From Daucus carota subsp. sativus (lineage: Eukaryota; Streptophyta; Magnoliopsida; Apiales; Apiaceae): a stretch of 64,000 nucleotides of DNA. This document shows, piece after piece, positions 12,201 to 21,706 of the stretch (within the stretch, counting starts at the first letter, position 1; each line of letters starts with the position of its first letter). The stretch spans positions 40,050,689 through 40,114,688 of the forward strand of contig NC_030381.2 of the NCBI RefSeq assembly GCF_001625215.2. Reading direction: 5' to 3'. Below the pieces are notes generated by a model, which was not told where the DNA came from, searched no databases, and saw only the letters and a program-made list of their open reading frames with translations. The position numbers and the translations under genes are program-made.

Positions 12201-14177
12201 ACTGAATTATGACTACATATGTATTCCTTTATTGATTTATTACTTTAAGGCTAATTATTTCTCAACATATTCACCTTAATTCTATAATTAAGGAATGGAT
12301 GGAAGTTTTATAATACGTATAATCAGGTTAAGTTTATAATTATTTATGTTTCTAAATTCAAAGATTTATATAGTCCGTGTCGTCATAATTTCAGTTGTGT
12401 GATTTTTTTTTTTAAATTGACATTCGTATATATTATTTTTAACATTTGCAACGTATTGATCGTCAATAACATAACTCGAGTATTTTGAATGTTACATAAG
12501 TTAGTTTTCATAACTTATATCTCATATCATACTGTTTGTTAATAAAAAATTTATAGTTTAACTAGATAAAAAAAAATCATACCCGTGTGCGTAGCACAGG
12601 CGAAAATGCTACATGTATATTTTTATTTAAATAAATTTTTCATAAATGAGAAAATTTTCATTTAAATAACTAAACAATAAAATTTTTACATATAGTTTAT
12701 TATAGTTTTTGTTGTTTTATTTAAGATTCGAGGCGTCGCCGTTAGGCGACGCCGAGAAATTTTAATTATATAGTCATTACTATTTTTCATATCTTTTATA
12801 AATGTTTTAGAAACAATTATCGAATATTTTTTTATTATTTTAACTATACAAATAATGATTTGATCATAGATTCATGAACATATAAATTTTTATTCCAAAC
12901 ATGAAATATTATTATTATATTAAATATTTGGTTATTGTAATGATATTAATGAAAAATCTATTCCGTTATAAAATCAATACAGAATCTATTCCGTTATAGA
13001 TATTTATCACGTATATTCTCTTAGTATTAATTTTCAATATAGGCAATAATTATAGCATTATATAATTTTAGTAATGTAACTAAATTATGAATACATATGT
13101 AGGTCATTGCTCAAAACAAAACACTCTTAAAAAAAGAACAACACAGAACACTTTAGAATCAAATGTAGAATCTCATCAAAAACTTGAATTAAATTCAAAT
13201 TTTAAGGTGATTAACGTTTTATTATGAATAAAAACAGTATCCACCATGTTTAACAATAAATATAAATTAAAAATAACATGATTTTATGTAAAATAATCGT
13301 GCAAAAGATATATCTATATGATTCTATTCTGGATTCTGTTCTTGATTCTATTCTGGATTCTATAATATTTCATAGTACTAATTTGCATGAGTTTGGGGTG
13401 TTAGATTTCATATATTAAGTTTAATTGGTGTTTAACCATGTAATTATAATCTTAACAAATCATTTTTTATAAAAAATGAAGTGTTATGATAGTGTTCTTT
13501 GTTGTTCTTTTTTTAAAGTGTTCTTTCTGGAGTGCAACCCTACATATGTATTCCCTAATTGATGTATTACTTTAAGGTTAATTATTTCTTAACATATTTA
13601 TCAATTTTTATTAAGGACGGGAGGAAACTCTATCATCAGCATATTCACCTTAATTTTATAATTGGGGAATGGATGGAAGCTCTGTAATCTGCATAATCAG
13701 GTTAAGTTAATAATTATATATATTTCTAAATACAAAGATTTATATAGTCCGCGTCGTTATAATTTCTGTTGCGTGATTTTATTTTTTCAATCGACATTTG
13801 TATATATTATTTTTAACATCTACAACGTACTGTTCGCTAATAACAAAACTCGAGTATTTTGACTCTTACGTACGTTGCTTTCATAACTTATATCTCATAT
13901 CATACTGTTTGTTAATAAAAATGTATAGGTTAACTCGATAAAAAAAAAAAAAACATACACGTGTGCGTAGCACGAGACAAAATGCTAATAAACATTTAAA
14001 ATTCTATAATTAAAAACTCATAATAAATAATTTGACTGCGCTGATTACCCGCCAGATTTGGGATTAATCACGACATAAAGTATAGATTAAGTTTTTTTTT
14101 TTAAAGCAAAGTATAGATTAAGTCGATAAAAATCAAAGAATCAATACCGTGTGCGTAGCACGGGCCAAAAAAGCTAG
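9291..14177 (+). mobile_element. Tandem array of non-autonomous Helitron-like units
   Basis: A hairpin of the form CCCGTG-N-CACGGG followed by CCAAAATGCT appears at about 9291, 10030, 10794, 11722, 12582, 13959 and 14147. The last copy is followed by CTAG and then T at 14174-14178, the CTRR-T 3' end typical of plant Helitrons. Between hairpins the units (about 740-930 bp after removing one insertion) share blocks such as 'gaaattttaattatatagtcattac', 'aatctattccgttataaaatc' and 'aacttatatctcatatcatactg'. Most units also hold a second palindrome, perfect at 12732-12753: GGCGTCGCC, GTTA, GGCGACGCC. No Rep-helicase coding sequence is present, so the element is non-autonomous. I did not find a clear TC 5' terminus. 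Confidence 0.6.
13102..13540. mobile_element. MULE-like MITE inserted in the Helitron-like array, 10-bp target duplication
   Basis: A 439-bp block absent from the other units is flanked on both sides by TACATATGTA (13092-13101 and 13541-13550). Its ends are related inverted sequences: the left reads GGTCATTGCTC and continues with ACACTCTTAAAAAAAGAAC; the right, on the other strand, reads GGGTTGCACTCC and continues with ACACTTTAAAAAAAGAAC. A 9-10 bp duplication fits the Mutator superfamily. The duplication is itself palindromic, which weakens it slightly, but the interruption of the repeat unit is clear. Confidence 0.65.
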
Positions 14178-14658
14178 TTATGTTAAAGGGTTAGGACTTA
14201 TTCACATTACATATTTTTTTTTTCAGGAAATTATTATTAAATTAGTAAACTTAAGAGTTGTGCCCAAAGCTTACAGTGAGTTTTAAAAAATTGGTTAAAG
14301 TTTCAAATTCTCAGAAAGGTGGCCATATTTTGGCCCCGCTTTTTAAAAATGTGGCTCTCGTTGGTGACATCTAACGGGAGCCACACTTCTAAAAGCAGAA
14401 TCAAAATTTGGCTATTATTTTGAGAATTTGGAATTCATTTTTATCCCTCTGTCCGTTATTTCTGTTAGTGACATTTAACAGGAGACACACTTTTAAAAAA
14501 CGGAGTCAAATTTTGGCCACATTTATGAGAATTTTGAACTCCTGGACAAATTTTTGAAAATCGGTGTAAATTTTGGCCACAATTTTGAAAATTTACTCTA
14601 AATAAATTCATTATTAGGCTTAAGATTTTTTTTAATAAATGCTTTAATTTCTACATAT

Positions 14659-14790
14659 CTTTTTTTTTTTAACATAGGAACCCACAGCCGCTGCCCTTCG
14701 GGTGCGCAAATTCTCCTCCATTCGGAGTCGAACCTGTGACCAAGGGGATACAAGTCCCCTCTTTAACCAGATGAACCAACCCCTGCGGGC
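14659..14790 (-). mobile_element. tRNA-derived SINE with a perfect 13-bp target duplication
   Basis: Read on the minus strand, the element has an RNA polymerase III A-box-like stretch (TGGTTCATCTGGTTAAAGAG) and a B box (GGTTCGACTCC, plus-strand positions 14724-14734). It ends in an A tail, seen as the run of T at 14661-14670. Both sides carry the identical 13-mer AATTTCTACATAT, at 14646-14658 and 14791-14803. Length, boxes, tail and duplication together make this a recent, intact SINE insertion. Confidence 0.82.
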
Positions 14791-14800
14791 AATTTCTACA

Positions 14801-15790
14801 TATTTTTTTGCCGCCCAACTTATTGTGTTTTTAGAAATTTGCCACTCAACTAAATTTTTTTTCCTTTTAATCACTAATGTAGGTTTGGATTTTATTTTAG
14901 TCACCAACTTAAGTTTGGATTTGATTACTAACATTAAGATAATTTTTTTAGCATTATTAAAATATAGTGATAGTCTGTATTATTTTGATGATTTGATATA
15001 TGTTTGTATCTTTATATATAGAACTTTTTATGTCTACAGGATCATTTACCTTTGGTGATAAGAATTTTACACGCATTCTACGGCTTCTAAAATATGTAGT
15101 TTCATAAATAATTTTATTTTTTTCTGAATAAAAAAATCAGCATTTGAATTTTTACACACAAAAATAAGTTATGAAACTATATTTTATAAAAGTTGTGAAA
15201 TACGTGCTAAGCAGTATAAAATACTGTAATACTGTAAACTCTGAGAGGGACGAAGGGAGTAATAATAACATAAAATGATGCATCATAGAACACAATCATC
15301 GAATATTAAGTTTTCTATCTCTCTATTTATTTATCTTGAAAATTGTAATAAGATAAAATTATTAAAATTTATGAAAATAAATTTAAGAGAGATCTTAGAC
15401 TGAACTAGTCGATTGAAATTTTAATAATGAAAGATGATACATCATTTTATCTTATCAGGGAGGGTGAATTGTTTTAAAATAAGTTTTAACATAGTATTGA
15501 ATCTTTAGAATTCTAATTACGATTTTTCCTAATTTTAATTTTTTATCGGCTCATTTTATGTTATTAATATTATGTATAAAGATATAAACATACGTCACAT
15601 CTGAATATTACATATTATCACTATGTATAAATGATGCTACAAAAAATTATCATAATGCTAGTAATCAAATCCGAACTTAAGTTAGTGGCTAAAATAAAAT
15701 CCAAACTTAACATTAGTAATTAAAAAGAAAATAAATTTAGTTAAGTGACAAGTTTCCAAAATTACATTAAGTTGGGTGAAAAAAAATATA
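14801..15790. mobile_element. Foldback element with inverted arms of about 150 bp
   Basis: The left arm (about 14801-14955) and right arm (about 15640-15790) are inverted copies. Both carry, in the left-arm orientation, 'CACT(C/T)AACTAAATT', 'AATCACTAATGT' or close variants, 'TTTGGATTTTATTTTAG' and 'CACTAACTTAAGTT' type words. The 680-bp centre is AT-rich with no recognisable coding sequence. No clean target duplication was found. Long terminal inverted arms suggest a MULE-type or foldback element. Its left end touches the right copy of the SINE target duplication. Confidence 0.6.
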
Positions 15791-15975
15791 TTTTCCCGTG
15801 ATTTTTTTAATTTTTGTAAGGTAGTATTGCTGTAATTCGATTTGAAAACAATATAATTTTTGTCATTAACCGTGACAGGAGTAAGTGTAACACAAGATAA
15901 ATCATAAAATCCCGATGGATCTCCGATGCAAAAACTCCAGCTCAACTGAATGATAGTGAAAGAGCGGCATCAACC

Positions 15976-18900
15976 ATGAAGAGACCTCCGCACAAAGCTT
16001 CTCGTTCATCCATTCTCTATCTGATCTCTGCTGCTGCGATCTTCACTCTCTTCTTTGTCGCTGTTCAATTCACTTTCTTCACCGGTTCTTTTTCAAACCC
16101 TAGCTCTCCTCATTCATTTTCTTCTCTTTCCTTTTAGATTTTACTCCTTTTATTCTCTTTATTCGTTAATTATTAGTATTATTGCAGGTAAAAATAAGAT
16201 CCCATCGGAAGATGCTCGGATCTTATTTGATTTCCAGTCCAATGTTCAGCAATGCATTGTATGTTTTTTCCGCTACTTTTCTTGCTTTGATTTTATTTCT
16301 TCATATACGCGTCATCTGTTCTACATTGTTGTTGCCTGCATTCATCCCGTAATTATAGAATTCAGCTTAAGCTTGTATATATACTCATGACTATATTTGT
16401 CAAACCGCTATGGCAGCAAATATCACGTCATCGATTACCATATAAAAAACAATACCTTCTATTTATAGCATCTTGATATACTATCTTTAAAATATAGCCA
16501 ATCAATATAGCTCGTACCATCGAAACAAAATGTGTTGCAAGTTCAACAAATTTTACATAATGTTTTACAGGTCTAATTTAGCCATTATAGCCAACCCCAT
16601 TGTAGCCAATCAATATAGCTAGTACCATCGAAACAAAATTGTTACAGGTTTAACAAATTTTACATAATGTCTTACAAGTTCAATTTAGCCAACCTTCCCC
16701 GTTGGATATGCTCTTATGTACTACTATTATTGATTTGAGATAATTTTGGTCTGTTCCGCTTACCAAAAACAACTATTATGGAGTTCTTGTTTATTCAAAA
16801 TATTAAATTATGTTATTTGTTGTCAAATCTTATTTCTAAATTTCCGTTCTTTACTTGTAATTGATTGTTCAGTAAGTAATGTAGCCGTGGCAAAGTCCAC
16901 ACGGATTTGTTTTTGGGCTCCTCCCAAAAGGTCTCATACCAATGGAGTTATCTGGTTGCTTATATTTTTAGCTATTTGTCCCTTCCACAACCGATGTGGT
17001 ACAACTCTATTAAAGAAATAAATTCCAGATGTTGTAAGTGTTAAGACTTATAAAAAGTCAAATTAACAAGTTGTTCCTCGTTTTATAATCCCCCAAAACT
17101 AGCTTTGTTTTTGTTTTGCTAAAAAGAATCCAATATGTGCTCAGTCATTTAACTATTGATATACAGTGCCTTCCTTCTGATCCTCTTTAGTCATGCACAT
17201 CAGATATATTATTACTTATTAGAATCATGCCTTGTTGGGTATGTAATAACAAATAACAAGGCTGTAAGGTTTGAATGACAGTAATTTTGTTGATTAACCA
17301 TTTATCTTTTCTGTAGCCCCCTGCAGGGGGTTTCCTTTTTTGTACTTGCTATGTTTGAATGGTATCCTTTGTTGAGTGTAGGCAAATAGAGGACTTGGGC
17401 TCACTGCAAATATCATTGATCACTGCAAACTAGTCCTCAAGTTCCCTGAGGGCACTAACAGCACATGGGTATGTATTTTGTTTAAGTTCTCCATTCATTC
17501 CTTTTATTTTTTTTACTAACATTGATTTGACCATGGTTTATTCTGTTTTTCACAGTACAATGCCCAATTTAAGGTTTTTGAGCCTTTGGAGTACAGCTAT
17601 GATGTCTGTGAAGCAATTTTGTTGTGGGAACAGGTAGATTTTCTGCTAGCCTAGTAAGGTAGATCCTGTTTTATCACATGGATTAAACTGAAGGTGTCTG
17701 AAATGCAGTATCGTAACATGACTACAGTTTTGACAAGAGAGTATCTAGATGCTCGGCCAGATGGGTGGTTGGAGTATGCTGCAAAGAGAATAGCACAACT
17801 GTAGGATTTTGTTTGTGTTGATACTTTGCTATAAATTTTTAATCTATTTTTTATTATTAATATTATGCCGTTATTTCACTGTTGTAGGGGTGCAGAGAAA
17901 TGCTATAACCGGTCTCTTTGTGAGGAGCATCTTAATTTAATCTTACCAGGAAAGCCTCCATTTCGCCCTCGCCAGTTTAAAACATGTGCAGTTGTTGGAA
18001 ACTCTGGAGATCTCTTGAAGACAGAGTTTGGAAAAGAAATTGATAGTCATGATGCTGTTATACGAGATAATGAAGCCCCGGTTAATGATGTAAAGAGATT
18101 TTCTCTAAGTGTTTCATTCTATGAAAATTGAAGCTCATGTTTTGACATTTCACCTGCTGCTGTTGATCATCTAGCTCTATATTAGACAGCTGACCTTTTG
18201 TTAAATTTGCAGAAATATGCGAAGCATGTTGGTTTAAAGAGGGATTTCAGGCTTGTAGTAAGGGGTGCCGCTCGTAACATGGTCAAGATTCTTGATGGCT
18301 CAAGTAAATTTACTACATGCTTTAAATATAAGAGTACTTGTAAATATTTCAAAGCATCATCCTGTCTCCCATATCTTAATATAGCTAAAAATTCATAAAA
18401 AGTTTGCATCTAATTTTATATATCAGTATAAAATGTTTGTTACAGTAATATCTTTATGTGGCAACTGGCAAGCAGAGATTGATTTCATCAATGAATATTT
18501 TGTGTATTAAGTTGCTCGGTTAGCTTAATGACTGAGCAACTTCAGCATGTCTGTTTATATGAAAAATAGGTCAATATATAAACATAGTCTCAGTATTGTA
18601 CTTTTTATTATATTCTTTTGCATGTTGAGTGAAACTAAAATTAATCCTTATTAATTAGGGTGTATTGTTTGTTCCTTACTCCTAAACAATGATAAATTGT
18701 TAAAAGAAAATTGAAAATACATGTTAATATCTATGCTGAATGTAATTAAGAACTGATTATCTTGGCATATGCATGGTACATACAACCTTAAAATAAACTA
18801 CCGATAAAAAATAGTTGAGCCTGGCTGGTTTCTCAAATAGTTTATCTTCTTTTGCAGCGGATGAGGTACTTATTATTAAAAGTGTCACCCACAGGGACTT

Positions 18901-20208
18901 CAATGCAATGATAAAGGTAGGGACTTCAAGAACATTTAGGAGAGTACGTATAATATTATGTTCAGTAAATCAGGGAAAAGATTTCATCTGTCGGTTAACT
19001 TAGATTTCAGTCTTTATCATTTCAGTGTAAGAATGATTGTGAACACCTGAAGAATGAAAGTTCAGATCAACTGCAAACTGTATATCGAGTCTTCTTAGCT
19101 CCATGAGTGTTATGGCATTCTGCTACTTTATGCAACTATTCCTCTACAAGTGCATCTTAAAACCCTGGAGAACCACCTCTAGGCTCATATTTTTCCATAC
19201 CCTTTTCCATTAACAAGTGAAAGGAAACGTTTCGACTTTTTTTTTTTTTTTTTTGAGTGACGTTTCGAGTTAACTTGAACACTGAGCGGAGCGTCTTCCT
19301 GATTGTAACTAGCTATTATGCAACATTTTAGTTTTACATGGTACTAGCACCGTGGAGATAAATAAATCCTATTCATGCATATCTAAGAGTTTCTGGTTAT
19401 ATTTATGCAGAGCATTCCAAATCCAGTTTACCTCTTCCAGGGAATTGTGTTGCGCAGAGGTGCCAAAGGAACTGGAATGAAATCCATTGAACTAGCACTT
19501 TCTATGTGTGAAATTGTTGACATATACGGATTTACTGTTGATCCTGGCTATACTGAATGGTAATTTAAAATTTCTTAATGAACCCATCACTTGTAATATA
19601 TCGTGCTCGCTGATCATAAGTGAAAATGTTATCTCAGGACGAGGTACTTTTCCACCCCAAGGAAAGGGCACAATCCACTTCAAGGAAGGGCGTATTACCA
19701 ACTTCTAGAATGTCTTGGTGTAAGTTACTTTGACATGAAAGAAGTTAGATTTGATGACACAGTCTGTATAAAAACCCATAAATTCTTTTATTTAGCTTTT
19801 GGTTTTGTCTTCCAGGTTATTAGGATACATTCTCCCATGAGAGCAGAACGGATGCAGGACTGGTCAGATGTGCCAAGTCGAGAAATGATAGGGCGAGCTC
19901 ATGCGGCTGCCTTGCGCTTGAAAAGGAGTCAAGTTGGTCAAGTCGATGGATTGGGGCAATTTGGTAGCTGTAAGGTATGGGGCAATGCTGATTCCAATGG
20001 AAACGGGCGTATATCCGGATCCCCAGACATGAGCCCTGTCAGGAAGAATTCAAATTATAGTAAATGGGAAGTTATGCCGTTTACCAGTTTGAGAAGGGAG
20101 GCACAAGATCACTATGTTCAGATGGAAGGCGTGTCTCTGTACAAAATGGATGGCAACAAATTGGATGATTTGGTTTGTGTAAGACATTCACTTATATCTG
20201 AGGCATAA
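15976..20208 (+). CDS. Sialyltransferase-like protein, glycosyltransferase family 29 (SIA/MGP2 type)
   Basis: Golgi type II membrane protein of the plant GT29 group; plants make little or no sialic acid, so the true donor is uncertain. Eleven exons join in frame: 15976-16084, 16188-16258, 17382-17468, 17556-17633, 17709-17800, 17888-18089, 18213-18303, 18858-18916, 19411-19559, 19638-19719 and 19816-20208, giving 470 residues, close to the length I recall for Arabidopsis homologues. Residues 12-34 are one membrane anchor after a short basic cytosolic tail. A sialylmotif-L-like block lies at about 178-213 ([11 protein letters not shown], later [12 protein letters not shown]). A motif-S-like block lies at about 284-304 ([21 protein letters not shown] starts at the Thr). 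All introns are GT-AG. An Arabidopsis member is needed for pollen tube growth (MGP2, from memory). The start is the first ATG, directly upstream of the anchor. No defects seen. Confidence 0.9.
16497..16697. repeat. Imperfect tandem duplication in intron 2 of the GT29 gene
   Basis: A segment containing 'gccaatcaatatagct', 'gtaccatcgaaacaaaat' and 'caacaaattttacataatg' occurs at about 16497-16582 and again at about 16612-16697, with a period near 114 bp and a few substitutions. It lies wholly within the 1.1 kb intron between 16258 and 17382 and has no coding role that I can see. Confidence 0.75.
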
Positions 20209-21706
20209 GCAAGATATTTAAGTTGGCTATATTTTTTCTTACAAACACGGTTCTCTGTGAAGCATTGTTGCTATGTTTAATCTATATAGGAAAAGAGGAT
20301 AAAATATATGTACATTATCTTCCAATCATCAGTATCTCGCTTGGGATTTTAAGCGGGATTGTGGATGGTTAAAGCTTGTAGAAGAGGAAATATGTAAATT
20401 TGTTTATTTAATATGCCTGCCTGCTTAATTTAGGTATGAATTGGGCTTCCTTTTCTCTATTCTTTTTGTTTAATGCCACAGTGAATCTTATAAACCACCC
20501 TTTGGAGAGCTACTAGCATAATCGTCTGAAGAATTTCTGATGGATGTCTACCGGACCTTGAGATCTATAGTCTGAACCTGTGATCGGCAATATTGCAAGA
20601 AACTTAGTCAGATTTTTAACGGATCCGATTTTCTGTTTTAATATAAGCAAATTTACTAATTAAGAGAGTAATACAAAGTGCAGGTAAGATACCATAACCA
20701 AAAATTATAAAAATCATAGAGAATGTACAGAAAAAATTCACTACAATTACACATTTTTCTTGTCTGAAAACTTGGTTACATTTATCGAATGTCAATAGAT
20801 CTGTAAGATTATTCCATATCATCATTTGTCACAATAATAGTATATTCAATTTATATTTGAAATAATAATAATAATAACATATTATTGTTATTTTTTCTTT
20901 CTCAAAAAACATATTATTTTTTCTAAAAATAAAAATATATTAGAGTCAAAGCACATCATAGATCGAATAAAATTTACATAATCAGTGTTTTATATTATTT
21001 TCGCAGAAAAGACATAGAGCTTCCACTACAAAGTAGGAGAACAAATCTCGGTTCAGTTCGATTTTTGGATAAAACTGCAATCGAAATCGAAAGTTTTCGA
21101 TATTAAAAAATAAAAACCGCAACGACAAGAATGTGAGAACATTCATAATTTAAGAATGACGAAAATTAAAATCACGTTCATTTGAATGTGTGATTATGCC
21201 TCCTGGATCAGAGCATGTCGCTTAAGTGCAGTTTATCTTGATTCACGTGATTTGCAGGTTATTACGTGCGCACCCAAAAAATAGTGGCTGCGGGTTCTAA
21301 GTTAAAATAAATAAATAAATAAAATACCGAGTTCGTTTATTATCGTGTGATTGAAATAAATGAAGTTTAAAAACTGAAGAAAAACTAGAAAAATGTGAGA
21401 ACATGATTCGGAAACCGGGGAAGTCCGACTATGATGATTATTGTCTATTGAGCATGGGCGGTGTGAAACTAAATGAACAGAAGCGGCTCCATTTCAACGG
21501 GAAATAAAAATAGATATACAAATACATATAATACTATCTCGACATATATATGTTGGAAACACACAGTAAAAAGCAGACATAATATAACTCGATAGATAGA
21601 TCTAACATCATTTTCAGACCATAAATATTCCATACGAATCTTAAACCCAATTACAAAAAGATTAGATTTTGATCAGATCCCAGATTCCAAAATCTCGTTC
21701 AGACAA
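20209..21706. other. Spacer: GT29 3' region and promoter of the next gene
   Basis: Holds the 3' untranslated region and terminator of the GT29 gene, then AT-rich sequence with an (AAT)n run near 20863-20878 and a SINE-related segment near 21205-21327. The 5' leader of the next gene lies just before 21707. No further gene seen. Confidence 0.5.
21205..21327 (+). repeat. SINE-related fragment, sharing its 3' part with the SINE at 14659-14790
   Basis: The words GCGCACCC, GTGGCTGCGGGTTC and GTTAAAA followed by an A-rich AAAT-repeat tail match, in the same order, the 3' part of the 14.7 kb SINE read in its sense direction (GCGCACCC, GCGGCTGTGGGTTCC, GTTAAAA). The 5' part differs and no B box is intact, so this is either an old truncated copy or a second family with a shared tail. 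Limits are approximate. Confidence 0.5.

Noticed and set aside
14644-14934. 96-codon open frame on the minus strand
   Set aside because: It runs through the SINE and the foldback arm; its length comes from repeat composition, and it has no recognisable domain.
15236-15263. Stowaway-like end GGGACGAAGGGAG-TA inside the foldback element
   Set aside because: No left partner; probably a fragment or chance.
16055-16390. 111-codon open frame over exon 1, intron 1 and exon 2 of the GT29 gene
   Set aside because: It is a different frame or read-through of the intron; the spliced model gives the conserved protein.
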